Assembly: GCA_017538255.1 (NCBI GenBank)
Contig: JAFYJD010000028.1
Location: 1-56,143, forward strand
Direction of reading: 5' to 3'
Source of the DNA: Clostridia bacterium
Lineage (GTDB): Bacteria > Bacillota > Clostridia > Christensenellales > CAG-138
Length of the DNA stretch: 56,143 nucleotides
A program made the position numbers and the translations under genes. The notes beneath the pieces are model-generated. The model worked only from the letters and a program-made list of their open reading frames with translations, was not told where the DNA came from and made no database searches. Positions 8,898 to 17,734 of this stretch are shown here, one piece after another (positions within the stretch are counted from its first letter, which is position 1; each line of letters starts with the position of its first letter).

Positions 8898-9563
8898 CTA
8901 TCCCTCCAGCTTTCCATCGCGCATTTTCAGCACCACATCGGCTTCATCGGCTACGGCTTGATCGTGTGTCACAATAACAACGCAGCAGTTTTCTTCGTGG
9001 GCAAGGCGTTTCAGTATTTCCACGATATTCCTGCCGTTTTCGCTGTCGAGGTTGCCCGTCGGCTCGTCCGCAAGAATGATCCTGCTGCCGGATGCAAGCG
9101 CCCTTGCTATCGCCACGCGCTGCTGTTCGCCGCCGGAGAGCATATTGGGCAGGCGGTCAAACTGCTCCTCTTTCAATCCTACCGCAAGCAGTTTTTCCCT
9201 TGCTTTTGCTTCCGCCTCGTTCTTCTTCATACCGCGCATATATAGCGGATATGCTGCATTTTCAAGCACGGTCAAATGCTGAAACAGATTGAAGTTCTGA
9301 TAGATCACCGAAGCGCTTTCGCGTCTGTAACGGTCGCGATCCATTTTTGCGGTGGATTCGCCCTTCCATTCGATGCTTCCGCTTTCCGGCACGTCAAGCC
9401 CCGCCAGCAGAGAAAGGAAGGTTGTTTTTCCGCAGCCGGACGAGCCGACGATGGTGTACATCTTGCCCGGCTCAAATTCGACGCTCACGCCGCCCAGTGC
9501 GCGGACGGTCTGATACTTGTTGCGATAGCTGTATGTTATGTCCTTTACAAGCAGGCTTTCCAT
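8898..9563 (-). CDS. ABC transporter ATP-binding protein (MacB/LolD type)
   Basis: 221-residue ATPase. Walker A is GSSGCGKTT (residues 40-48), the signature is [16 protein letters not shown], and Walker B is [12 protein letters not shown] followed by the H-loop VTHD. The [13 protein letters not shown] form is typical of ATPases that partner FtsX-like permeases. It starts 3 nt after the stop of the small permease, so the three genes are one transcription unit. It should power the two permeases upstream, either for export of the secreted peptides or for removal of a toxic compound from the membrane. It is the last gene of the sigma-controlled cluster. Confidence 0.92.
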   Translation of the reverse strand: MESLLVKDITYSYRNKYQTVRALGGVSVEFEPGKMYTIVGSSGCGKTTFLSLLAGLDVPESGSIEWKGESTAKMDRDRYRRESASVIYQNFNLFQHLTVLENAAYPLYMRGMKKNEAEAKAREKLLAVGLKEEQFDRLPNMLSGGEQQRVAIARALASGSRIILADEPTGNLDSENGRNIVEILKRLAHEENCCVVIVTHDQAVADEADVVLKMRDGKLEG

Positions 9564-9566
9564 GTT

Positions 9567-10715
9567 TTATTCCTCCGTTTTCATAAGTTTCATTACATTG
9601 ATTCGCGTGATACGGGAAACGGAAATCGCCGTCCCGATTAAAAACGCGGAGATCGCTCCTGCCGCATACAGCAGCATACGAAGCGAGAGAGTTCCGTTTA
9701 TCACGATTCCGATGACGGTTCCGACGGCGGCGCCCACGACCGCAAGCGCAAGATACTCGCCGAACGTCAAGCGGAAGATTTTTCCGCGTGTCATGCCGAG
9801 ACAGCGCATGACTGCGTACTCGCGCAGGCGCGACTGTGTGGAGAGGTATGCCGCAAAGAATCCGACCGCTCCCTCAATTATGAGCAGCGCGGGGATCAGC
9901 AAATGCAGCGTTCGGATATTTCCCCGTATTTCTTCCAATGTGTTGCGAAGAATATCGTCATTTATACGAACGGCAAATGCGGGGCGAATGCCCGATTGGT
10001 CATCGGCGTTCAGATCCGCAAAAACTTCGTAGAGCGACGCCTTTGCCTCATCAAGACGGCGTGTATCCCTGATGTCGAAGGAGCAGGAATCCGCCGTAAT
10101 CATATAGCTTTGCCCGTCATGGAAGTCCATTGTGTGAAAGGGGCAATACAGGGTCTTCGCCGAACCCGTATGCGTTCCGATAATCCGCAAACTCACGGAA
10201 AAATTGCCGTTGTCGATTTCTATGTACTCGCCGTCAACAGCAAGCCCCTGCGGGATTACGCACACTTCCTGATTGCCCGCAAACACGGAAGCATCCCATC
10301 CGTCAAACAAAATCATGCTTCCGCCTCCGGCCGCTGTCAACGCATAGTCGGAATCGGGAGTTAAAAGGCATACCATCGTGTATTCTTTCGGCGCGATCAG
10401 CTTGATGCTCGCCTTTGAGCGCACATTTTTGATATGCTCGTCCTGATAGTAACCTCTCTCATGCCGCAGCCCGCACAGCAAATCCACAAAGCCCGTCGCC
10501 ATGTGCAGATTGTCCTGATTTGTGCCCTGTGAATCTGTGATAACGCAGGAGATCACAGTATCATCTACCGTTTTCTCAAGCGCCGCCTCCTGCCTCGCGG
10601 TAAGCGAACACAGCACCATAGCGGCGCAGGTTTCAAGCAAAGCGATGAACAGCAGCAGGAGCGTCCATCGTTTGCGCCTCATCATTGCGGAGATCGTGAC
10701 ATGCCGCATGCTCAT
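9567..10715 (-). CDS. FtsX/MacB-like ABC permease (short type)
   Basis: About 382 residues from the ATG at 10715 (MSMRHVTIS), placed 2 nt behind the stop of the larger permease. Layout: a TM segment near the N-terminus after MMRRKRW, a large extracytoplasmic domain of some 240 residues, then three C-terminal TM segments with the charged loop MRCLGMTRGKIFRLTFGE. This is the MacB/FtsX architecture. Together with the larger permease and the ATPase it should form a heterodimeric complex. A 25-codon remnant of a second copy survives at 13446-13523. Confidence 0.85.
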   Translation of the reverse strand: MSMRHVTISAMMRRKRWTLLLLFIALLETCAAMVLCSLTARQEAALEKTVDDTVISCVITDSQGTNQDNLHMATGFVDLLCGLRHERGYYQDEHIKNVRSKASIKLIAPKEYTMVCLLTPDSDYALTAAGGGSMILFDGWDASVFAGNQEVCVIPQGLAVDGEYIEIDNGNFSVSLRIIGTHTGSAKTLYCPFHTMDFHDGQSYMITADSCSFDIRDTRRLDEAKASLYEVFADLNADDQSGIRPAFAVRINDDILRNTLEEIRGNIRTLHLLIPALLIIEGAVGFFAAYLSTQSRLREYAVMRCLGMTRGKIFRLTFGEYLALAVVGAAVGTVIGIVINGTLSLRMLLYAAGAISAFLIGTAISVSRITRINVMKLMKTEE

Positions 10716-10717
10716 TT

Positions 10718-12697
10718 CTATTTCAATCCCTTCTTTTCGGTTTGCAATAACGGTACGTTGGACAGCGCCTTTGCGCACAGCAGCGAAATCATCGCCAGCA
10801 GCAGGAACGCTGCGGCAGCGCAGGCGGCGATAACGGGATAATCGGGCGCAAGCGCAGTTGATACCGCTTTCTCCGTAACGGTGGAGAACAGCGCAGCGGC
10901 AAGTCCCGCTCCAAGCAGGGCGGCAATGGCATCGATCAAAATGAAGGCTCCAACTGCCTGCTTCGCCACAACCTTGCGGTCGATGCCGAGTATGCGCATG
11001 GTTTTAGCGGACGGGGCAAAGCGCCGCATCGTGAGAAAATGCGCAAGCGCAGCGGTTATGATAAACGCGGCAATACCGATCCATAAAAGCATCTGCCCGT
11101 TTTCAACCAAGGCGTCAATGCTTACCTCAGTTGCGCTGAAGTTCTGATCAAAGCAAATATAAGCATCCTTATAGCCTTCCTGTTCCATATAGGAAAGAAA
11201 GCTTTCCTTTGTTCCGTTCTTCAAAATCAGCGATGTCACCAGCCGATCTTTTGGATTCGTTTCAAACGATTCGCTGCCGGAAACGGATTTCTTGGGTATC
11301 AGGATCGTATCTGCGCAAATCATTTGGATTCCCTTTGAAAACTCCGGCGCGGAATAGATACCGACAATCTCATATTCTTCCGTCACGCCTAATCGATCCT
11401 CCGGCAGACAAGGGCCGCGAGGGATGGTGTCGCTGCTCCAATAACCGGTATCATAGAAGTCCATCTCAAGCTTGTCCCCGATCTTGTAGCCGTTATACTG
11501 CGCGTATGCCGCGCTTATCATACAGACCTTTTTGCCTGCGTAGTCTGAACTGTCAAAGAAGCGTCCTTCCAATAGAGCCGCCACACCCGTGTTAAAAATA
11601 TACATACTTTGCACATTGTCGGAGAGTATCACCGTTGCGCTGCTTTGGTTGACATTGCAAAGCGGTATAATATCTTCACGCCATACCATGCATTCATCGC
11701 TCGCAAGGAAGTCCTCCAGCGAGCCGTTGTACTCCGCCCAGCGAGGAAGCATCTCTTCATCGGGATAGTAATACGGCGTTCCATCTTCCATATATCCACG
11801 CTCCACCTGAAGCGCCTTGTCATAAAACTCACCAATTTTACCGGTCATCTCGCTTGGATCGGTAAAAGTAATGTTTCCGCCGCGATCAAGATGTAGATAT
11901 ATTCTCGCGTAATCCAAGAAAAGGATGCTGCGTCCGTTATCCAAAAGTCGGCCTTGCGTTATACTGGTCTGAGTGCTCATCGTAATAACCGTATAATCCC
12001 TATAAAAACCATAGATCAGATAGGTTTTCCCTTCTTGAAAAGGTATTTCGCCTTCAGCCGTAAACAGACTCCCTTTTATAGTTATTGTTGCCGGAACGGG
12101 TACGGATGCTTTAGCGGTTTCATGTACATGTCCTGGAACATAAGCGATTAGCTCGGAGTCATCATAAATATCAGGGTAACCGTCTGCAAGGGAAACGACG
12201 TCAACGATCTCGGCTTCCATATCATAACCGGCGATGATTTCGCCCATCGGAGTTAATGTTTCTCCATCTTTGACGGATTTGCATTTGACAGCAAAAACAG
12301 TCATATTATAGCAGGGGGAATCAAACTCCGTATCATAATCCAGCAAATCCCGACAGCCCGAAATGATCGCCTTGCTTCCCTTGACCTCCGCACCGAGAAT
12401 ATAACGGTAATCCACGGACTGAACGAATCCGCTGTTTATTGCTGCCTCATGTACTGCGAACGGATCATATTCCCTCTCTGTAAAAGTACCGTTTTCAAGC
12501 TCCTCTCCTGTGGGAGTCCTATAATCCGGAAGAACAGCTATGGTAACATAATCGTTGGAAACCTGTGCGGCTTGGCGAAACGTCCAGCAAAGCATAGCCG
12601 CTCCAAGCACGGTCAAAGACACCGCAAGCAACAAAAGCAGAGAAAGCAGTATAGGAAACAAGGGTCTTTTTTTATGTAAAGCAGAAAATGTTTTCAT
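10718..12697 (-). CDS. Large FtsX/MacB-like ABC permease, copy A
   Basis: 659 residues. The N-terminal TM segment follows KKRPLFPILLSLLLLL. A very large extracytoplasmic domain of about 480 residues contains the NQSSATVI and AYAQYNGYKIGDKL stretches. Three C-terminal TM segments are separated by the loop RRFAPSAKTMRILGIDRKV. It is a close paralogue of the protein at 13526-15502. The last 535 bp of the two genes are nearly identical, while the extracellular parts differ clearly. It lies 78 nt behind the secreted Cys-rich protein A and 2 nt before the short permease. Confidence 0.85.
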   Translation of the reverse strand: MKTFSALHKKRPLFPILLSLLLLLAVSLTVLGAAMLCWTFRQAAQVSNDYVTIAVLPDYRTPTGEELENGTFTEREYDPFAVHEAAINSGFVQSVDYRYILGAEVKGSKAIISGCRDLLDYDTEFDSPCYNMTVFAVKCKSVKDGETLTPMGEIIAGYDMEAEIVDVVSLADGYPDIYDDSELIAYVPGHVHETAKASVPVPATITIKGSLFTAEGEIPFQEGKTYLIYGFYRDYTVITMSTQTSITQGRLLDNGRSILFLDYARIYLHLDRGGNITFTDPSEMTGKIGEFYDKALQVERGYMEDGTPYYYPDEEMLPRWAEYNGSLEDFLASDECMVWREDIIPLCNVNQSSATVILSDNVQSMYIFNTGVAALLEGRFFDSSDYAGKKVCMISAAYAQYNGYKIGDKLEMDFYDTGYWSSDTIPRGPCLPEDRLGVTEEYEIVGIYSAPEFSKGIQMICADTILIPKKSVSGSESFETNPKDRLVTSLILKNGTKESFLSYMEQEGYKDAYICFDQNFSATEVSIDALVENGQMLLWIGIAAFIITAALAHFLTMRRFAPSAKTMRILGIDRKVVAKQAVGAFILIDAIAALLGAGLAAALFSTVTEKAVSTALAPDYPVIAACAAAAFLLLAMISLLCAKALSNVPLLQTEKKGLK

Positions 12698-12775
12698 CTA
12701 TTTGCTCCTATTCCTTTATAGGGTATCTTTTGCGAAGCGCCTGTGGAAACAGACGCCCCGCAATATGGTCAATGA

Positions 12776-13192
12776 TCAAACCGGAAGATACGGACATGCG
12801 CCAGTATGAGGTCCTGCAGGGCACTTCACGCGCTTATACCCATAACCGTTGCAAGTCAAACAGGTGCCATAATGCTTCTGCCAAGTTCCATCGCATGAAG
12901 CCGAATAAACAGAAATTCTGTCATGAAGCACAGGAGCTCCGTATGAATTCCAAGTAAGGAGAGCGCCGCACTCCTTACATTTGACGCTGTTCACATATAC
13001 CATCTTATGATTGGTATCATCATGGTGTACATAAGTGTTGAGAGGTTTGGTAACAATGTCTTGTGGACGGATCACATGCGTATGCCCTTTAGGTTCATCC
13101 ACATGCTCATCACTTACTGCAGCAAATGCCTGCAAGGGGAGTACTGCAATGCAGAGCACTGCGACAAGTAAAAGAGAAACGAACTTTTTCAT
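12776..13192 (-). CDS. Secreted Cys/His-rich protein A
   Basis: 138 residues. A typical signal peptide (MKKF, hydrophobic core, AFA-A cleavage site around residues 24-25) is followed by a His-rich stretch. The C-terminal domain has seven Cys: CKEC, SC, CLTC, KC and AC. It ends in CPxGPHxGxCxYLPV. The same Cys pattern and ending are in paralogue B (15581-16045). The spacing recalls a zinc ribbon, but function is unknown. GGAGG lies 6 nt before the ATG. It follows a leader with a five-codon ORF and precedes permease A. It might be a peptide exported or sensed by this transporter, or an envelope-stress protein. Confidence 0.75.
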   Translation of the reverse strand: MKKFVSLLLVAVLCIAVLPLQAFAAVSDEHVDEPKGHTHVIRPQDIVTKPLNTYVHHDDTNHKMVYVNSVKCKECGALLTWNSYGAPVLHDRISVYSASCDGTWQKHYGTCLTCNGYGYKRVKCPAGPHTGACPYLPV

Positions 13193-13340
13193 AGAATACC
13201 TCCGTCATATTCTTTTGTGAGATAAGGTTTTACTCAAGGTCACTTCTGCAATACTGCTTTACCGGAAGACAATCATAGGCTTCACCTCCATCTGACCGTT
13301 GTGTTATAAACGCAACCTATTCAATAAACCACAATAGGTT
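13193..13340 (-). promoter_or_regulatory. Leader of unit A with five-codon ORF and inverted repeat
   Basis: On the minus strand, GGAGGTG precedes ATG ATT GTC TTC CGG TAA (13259-13276), a potential five-residue leader peptide (MIVFR) 66 nt before the secreted protein. Upstream an inverted repeat AACCTATT/AATAGGTT (13314-13340, 11-nt spacer) and a TATAAC may form a promoter/operator. The whole leader is repeated almost unchanged before unit B. The mini-ORF differs there only by a synonymous TTC/TTT change. Confidence 0.5.
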
Positions 13341-13445
13341 ACAGTGCCGTGGTGAATAAGGACACTTTTCGTCCTTCTACTATATACAACGCCTCCCACA
13401 AGGGAACAGGTTACAAACTTTGCAAAATATATCATCGCAAGTTTT

Positions 13446-13523
13446 TCACCGGCAAGAATGAGCGTTGTGCGCAGCGGCAGCTGTCAACACATAGTCGGAT
13501 AGAGTGACATGCCGCATGCTCAT
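13446..13523 (-). pseudogene. Remnant of a second short permease gene
   Basis: Starts MSMRHVT exactly like the short permease (10715), 3 nt behind the stop of permease copy B. It then jumps to SDYVLTAA, which matches an internal piece of the short permease (SDYALTAA near 10350). It ends after 25 codons. Most of the gene has been deleted, so the duplicated unit has no short permease of its own. Confidence 0.8.
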
Positions 13524-14038
13524 TTCTATTTCAATCCCTTCTTTTCGGTTTGCAATAACGGTACGTTGGACAGCGCCTTTGCGCACAGCAGCGAAATCAT
13601 CGCCAGCAGCAGGAACGCCGCGGCAGCGCAGGCGGCGATAACGGGATAATCGGGCGCAAGCGCAGTTGATACCGCTTTCTCCGTAACGGTTGAAAACAGC
13701 GCAGCGGCAAGTCCCGCTCCAAGCAGGGCGGCAATGGCATCGATCAAAATGAAGGCTCCAAATGCCTGCTTCGCCACAACCTTGCGGTCGATGCCGAGTA
13801 TGCGCATGGTTTTGGCGGACGGGGCAAAGCGCCGCATCGTGAGAAAATGCGCAAGCGCAGCGGTTATGATAAATGCGGCAATGCCAATCCATAAAAGCAT
13901 CCGTCCGTTTTTAACCAAGGCGTCAACGCTTACCTCGGCCGCACCGAAGTTCTGGTCAAAGCAAATATAAGCATCCTTATAGCCTTCCTGTTCCATGTAG
14001 GAAAGAAAGCTTTCCTTTGTTCCGTTCTTCAAAATCAG
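13504..14038. repeat. 535-bp direct repeat, copy 2 (copy 1 at 10696-11230)
   Basis: Near-identical to 10696-11230, at a constant offset of 2808 with only scattered substitutions. It covers the 3' part of the large permease gene and the first codons of the short permease. Outside it the two genes differ much more, as expected from gene conversion or a recent recombination limited to the membrane domain. Confidence 0.85.
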
Positions 14039-15502
14039 TGAGGTGATCAATCTGTTGCTTGGACGCGTGCTAAACTCCTCGCTGCCCGAAACAGCTTTTT
14101 TAGGTATAAGAATCGTATCCGCACAGAACAATTGCTCACCTTGTGAAAACTCAGGCGCGGAATAAATGCCCACTATTTCATATTCACCTGTTACGTTCAT
14201 ACGATCCTCTTTAAGACATGATCCGCGCGGTATGGTCTCACTTGCAAAGAATCCGGTATCGTAGAAATCCAACGTAAGCTTATCTCCGATCTTATAACCG
14301 TTGTACTGAGCGTAAGCCGCGCTTATCATACAGACCGACCTTCCCGCATAGTCCTCATCGTTGAAGAAGCGCCCCTCAAGCAAACCCGCTACTCCGGTAT
14401 TGAAGGCATACATGCTTCGCACATTGTCGGTAACGATCACCGTTGCGCTGCTTTGATTGACCTTGCACAGAGGTATGATCTCCTCGCGCCATATCCTGCC
14501 TTCGTCGCTTGCAAGAAAGTCCTCCCAAGAACCGCTGTATTCTGCCCAGCGTGGAAGCATTTCCTCATTCGGATAGAGGTATGGCATTCCATCTTCCGTA
14601 TAATCGCGCTTTACTTGCATCGCATCGTCACCGGCCTTCTCGAAATCGGAAATTGCAGTGCCGGGGAGCTTTATAAATCTTCTCGTTTCATCAAGGAGGC
14701 TGAACTGTCGTCCGTAATCCAGTATTCTGCCTGTAATTACCGATGTCTGCGTTTTAATGGTGTCCACAGGATAATCATGATAGAATCCGTAGACAAGATA
14801 TGTATGCCCTTGCTTAAACGGGATATCCCCATCGGGTGTAAACAGCGTTCCGTATATACGCATCGTTGCCGGAACAGGAACAGTAGCTTCGACTTCATGA
14901 ACTTCTATACCATGTTCATGTGTATCGATCAGCGCAGTATTATCATATATGTCGAGATAGCCGTCCGCGAGAGAAATGACATCGATAATCTCCGTTTCAG
15001 CAAAATAATAGGCTGAGGAACCTGTATCAACGGGAGTGCCATCTTCGCCGTCTTCATCAAAACTTGGCATCTCACTTTTTATGCATTTGACCGCGAAAAC
15101 GGCCATGTTGTAGCAGGGTTCGTCAAAATCAGCATTATAATCCAACACATCCTTGTATCCGGATGTTATCGCTTTGCTTCCCTTGACCTCCGCTCCAATG
15201 ATATATCTGTAATCAACGTCCTGCACAAAGCCGCTGTTCATTGCCGCTTCATTCACCAAATAGTATGGGATAATAGGAGTCTCCTCGGCTAAACCGTTTT
15301 CCATTTCCTCATGCGTATATGTCCTTCTGTCGTTTGGAACGGCAATGGTAACGTATTCATCGTTGATCCCTTCGCTCTGCCTATGTGCGCTCGCCATCAT
15401 GGTCGCTCCGATCACATTCAAGGAAACCGCAAGCAGCAAAATCAGAGAAATCAAAACAGGGAACAACGGTCTTCTTTTATATACTGCAAAGAACGCTTTC
15501 AT
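13526..15502 (-). CDS. Large FtsX/MacB-like ABC permease, copy B
   Basis: About 658 residues from the ATG at 15502, chosen because GGGAG lies just upstream and MKAFFAVYKRRPLFPV aligns with copy A. An in-frame upstream extension exists but lacks homology. Architecture is as in copy A: one N-terminal TM, a large extracytoplasmic domain, three C-terminal TM segments. The extracytoplasmic domain has diverged from copy A, with small insertions such as an acidic PSFDEDGEDG stretch. The C-terminal part is almost identical. It may pair with the same short permease and ATPase, giving a transporter with alternative recognition domains. Confidence 0.85.
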   Translation of the reverse strand: MKAFFAVYKRRPLFPVLISLILLLAVSLNVIGATMMASAHRQSEGINDEYVTIAVPNDRRTYTHEEMENGLAEETPIIPYYLVNEAAMNSGFVQDVDYRYIIGAEVKGSKAITSGYKDVLDYNADFDEPCYNMAVFAVKCIKSEMPSFDEDGEDGTPVDTGSSAYYFAETEIIDVISLADGYLDIYDNTALIDTHEHGIEVHEVEATVPVPATMRIYGTLFTPDGDIPFKQGHTYLVYGFYHDYPVDTIKTQTSVITGRILDYGRQFSLLDETRRFIKLPGTAISDFEKAGDDAMQVKRDYTEDGMPYLYPNEEMLPRWAEYSGSWEDFLASDEGRIWREEIIPLCKVNQSSATVIVTDNVRSMYAFNTGVAGLLEGRFFNDEDYAGRSVCMISAAYAQYNGYKIGDKLTLDFYDTGFFASETIPRGSCLKEDRMNVTGEYEIVGIYSAPEFSQGEQLFCADTILIPKKAVSGSEEFSTRPSNRLITSLILKNGTKESFLSYMEQEGYKDAYICFDQNFGAAEVSVDALVKNGRMLLWIGIAAFIITAALAHFLTMRRFAPSAKTMRILGIDRKVVAKQAFGAFILIDAIAALLGAGLAAALFSTVTEKAVSTALAPDYPVIAACAAAAFLLLAMISLLCAKALSNVPLLQTEKKGLK

Positions 15503-15580
15503 TGATATCACTCCCGTCATGTTGTTTGTTTCATTTGCGGAACGCTCGCAAAACAAGCGCCCCGCAAAGCTCATAAGTAA

Positions 15581-16045
15581 TTATACAGGAAGATAGTTGC
15601 ATCCGCCGATATGCGGTCCTCCGGGACAGTTTTTTTGCACAGTCTTATGACCATTACAGAGTCGGCAAGAATACTGAAGTGTTTGCATAGTACCGTTGCA
15701 GGAACCATCATAGACGGACCAGTTGTGACTCATAAGGGGGCCATATGTATATACTGTCGCAGTTTTACTGCAAATAAGGCAAAGACCGACATTCTTGTAA
15801 CGCATTTTATGGTAGCTGTTGTTATGCGATATATAGCGATCCTCAATAGTGACGATGGTCGATCCATCCAACACGGGGTTACTGCAGGTGCATACAAGAA
15901 CACGTTCAGCATATACATCTTCTTTGACATGGTCTGTACGTGAGCACTCTTCAGAATGAACATGGTCTTCTGCGGCGAACGCCTGCAGGGGAAGTACTGC
16001 AATGCAGAGCACTGCGATCAAGAAAAGAGAAACGAACTTTTTCAT
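15581..16045 (-). CDS. Secreted Cys/His-rich protein B
   Basis: 154 residues. The signal peptide is nearly identical to protein A (two changes in 24 residues), but the mature part has diverged. It has an extra N-terminal Cys set (HSEEC, CTC), then the shared domain: HKMRYKNVGLCLIC, SVYDGSC, CRLCNG, NC, GC, ending in CPGGPHIGGCNYLPV. The conserved leader and signal with a variable mature region looks like a family of related secreted peptides made for the same machinery. It lies 78 nt before permease B. Function is not known. Confidence 0.75.
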   Translation of the reverse strand: MKKFVSLFLIAVLCIAVLPLQAFAAEDHVHSEECSRTDHVKEDVYAERVLVCTCSNPVLDGSTIVTIEDRYISHNNSYHKMRYKNVGLCLICSKTATVYTYGPLMSHNWSVYDGSCNGTMQTLQYSCRLCNGHKTVQKNCPGGPHIGGCNYLPV

Positions 16046-16190
16046 AGAATACCTCCGTCATATTCTTTTGTGAGATAAGGTTTTACTCAAGGTCACTTCT
16101 GTAATACTGCTTTACCGAAAGACAATCATAGACTTCACCTCCCTCAGGCCGTTGTGTTATAAACGCAACCTATTTGATGCTCAATAGGTT
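16046..16190 (-). promoter_or_regulatory. Leader of unit B with five-codon ORF and inverted repeat
   Basis: Second copy of the leader. The mini-ORF ATG ATT GTC TTT CGG TAA (16112-16129) is preceded by GGGAGGTG. The inverted repeat AACCTATT/AATAGGTT (16167-16190, 8-nt spacer) overlaps the last codons of the anti-sigma gene. TTGAGC and TATAAC, 17 nt apart on the minus strand, could be a promoter for unit B. Confidence 0.5.
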
Positions 16191-16811
16191 GTGAAGAAGC
16201 TTCTCTAAAGCAGTTTCGCTGTTATGGTAAAACTGGATCGAATAGTTATCTTCGCCATAGCGGAAGACGGCTTCCCAACAATCTTCATCTTCGTTAAGAC
16301 CATAGTTTACAGCAGTATTGTCGATAGAAACCACCTTGCTCAAAGAATGATTCTCAACGGTATTATTGAGGGTTTCCTCCTTGCCGTTTGGCTCGATGGT
16401 TATCTCGGCAACAACCCGATCCTTGGAATGCAGAACAACAAAATAGGTATCGTATTCACCGTCCCGGTGTGACTTGTTGTTTGATTCGTAGCTGCCAAAG
16501 TATTCGAGCTCATACTCATTTGTATCCTTCAGGTTTTTGATCAAATCAGCATCAGCGAATGCCTCTGCGAACTGCTCATAAGAAGCGAATGAATCCATCT
16601 TAAACTCATTTCCCGCTTTTTTCAGCATGTGGGGCAATACTGCCGCTATTGCCAACATAGCGATAAAGCATGCCGCTATTTGCAGCCATCTGTTTTTCCA
16701 AACGGGGCTTTTTTTAGAATGTGTCATCCGAACAGCATCCGTAGGATCATATTCGAGCACATATTCGTCCCGAATGTTCGTTATTGCATCTGCAAGTATT
16801 CTTGTATTCAT
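16170..16811 (-). CDS. Membrane-anchored putative anti-sigma factor
   Basis: 213 residues. A cytoplasmic N-terminal stretch of about 40 residues (LADAITNIRDEYVLEYDP) is followed by one TM segment at about 43-62 and an extracytoplasmic domain. This single-pass layout directly behind an ECF-type sigma gene is typical of anti-sigma factors. The start codon overlaps the sigma stop by one base (TAATG), so the two are translationally coupled. The C-terminal codons contain one arm of the unit-B inverted repeat. The extracytoplasmic domain is not a family I know; it may sense the envelope signal or the secreted peptides. Confidence 0.7.
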   Translation of the reverse strand: MNTRILADAITNIRDEYVLEYDPTDAVRMTHSKKSPVWKNRWLQIAACFIAMLAIAAVLPHMLKKAGNEFKMDSFASYEQFAEAFADADLIKNLKDTNEYELEYFGSYESNNKSHRDGEYDTYFVVLHSKDRVVAEITIEPNGKEETLNNTVENHSLSKVVSIDNTAVNYGLNEDEDCWEAVFRYGEDNYSIQFYHNSETALEKLLHNLLSIK

Positions 16812-17383
16812 TATAATACTCCTTCATCTTTCAAATAATCTTTGAGTGAGTTCCTCATTCTCAAGAGGATCATTTTTGTTTTGCTATCAGATATTCCGAG
16901 GTTTTTTGCGATACTGCTTACCGGTTCAAAATACCAGTATCTTGCAATAAAAACCTTGCGGTTTTGAGCGCTTTGGTTATCAAGAAATGCGTTGATAGCT
17001 TTACTCAAAGCCATAGCTTCCAAATGCTCATCTACCGAATTATGAGCTGCCGTCAAAACATTTTCAAGCTCTTCAAATGCTACTGAGCATTCATTGGCAG
17101 CGCGTTTTTGTCGGTTGCTATGCTTGAGCTTGTTTAGGGAAATGTTGCGGATAACCTTTCCCAAATAGGCTTTTAAGGAATTTGGACGCGTCGGCGGGAT
17201 TGAGTTCCACGCTTGATAAAGCATATCGTTTATACATTCCTCCACATCCTGGGAGTCGTTAAGTATTCGGAGCGATATCGTGCGACAATAAACACCGTAT
17301 TTCTCGTCTGTTCTAATCAGCGCATCGTTATTGCGAGAAAAGAACAATTCAATTATTTGATTATCTGTTGCATGTTCGCCCAT
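16811..17383 (-). CDS. ECF-type RNA polymerase sigma factor
   Basis: About 190 residues from the ATG at 17383. GGGAG lies 7 nt before it, whereas the longer reading has no good ribosome site. Region 2 is visible in DVEECINDMLYQAWNSIPP and KAYLGKVIRNISLNKLKH. Region 4 is VSSIAKNLGISDSKTKMILLRMRNSLKDYL, a typical HTH. With the coupled anti-sigma factor it should control the secreted protein and transporter units immediately downstream on the same strand. Confidence 0.88.
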   Translation of the reverse strand: MGEHATDNQIIELFFSRNNDALIRTDEKYGVYCRTISLRILNDSQDVEECINDMLYQAWNSIPPTRPNSLKAYLGKVIRNISLNKLKHSNRQKRAANECSVAFEELENVLTAAHNSVDEHLEAMALSKAINAFLDNQSAQNRKVFIARYWYFEPVSSIAKNLGISDSKTKMILLRMRNSLKDYLKDEGVL

Positions 17384-17483
17384 GAACATCTCCCTTCGAG
17401 TAATGAACCGGTTCACCTTAATAGACAACAAAAAAAGATGAATGGTCACAGAGTTTTGGATAGAATAGAGCAATCCGATTGAC

Positions 17484-17512
17484 ATTTTAACATGATTGGT
17501 AAAAAAAGTTAA
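17484..17512 (-). promoter_or_regulatory. Probable promoter of the sigma/anti-sigma genes
   Basis: On the minus strand, TTAACT (17507-17512) and TAAAAT (17484-17489) are 17 nt apart, about 100 nt upstream of the sigma start. Acceptable sigma-A type, with a weak -35. Confidence 0.45.
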
Positions 17513-17734
17513 CAGCGGATGTGACCAAGCATTAGAAAATGTTGTCTATGTAAGTAAGATAGTAGTTATTGGATACTATAATTACTATCTGTCCAAACAA
17601 TCTATGCAGGATATGAGTATTGAGAGCAGATGAGTTCTATAATGGCTAAAAAGAAAGTATTAAAACGAATAAATGCTATTATTGCCATTTGCGTGGTGAC
17701 TATAGCATTTTTTCTTCTACTTAAGATAACACAC

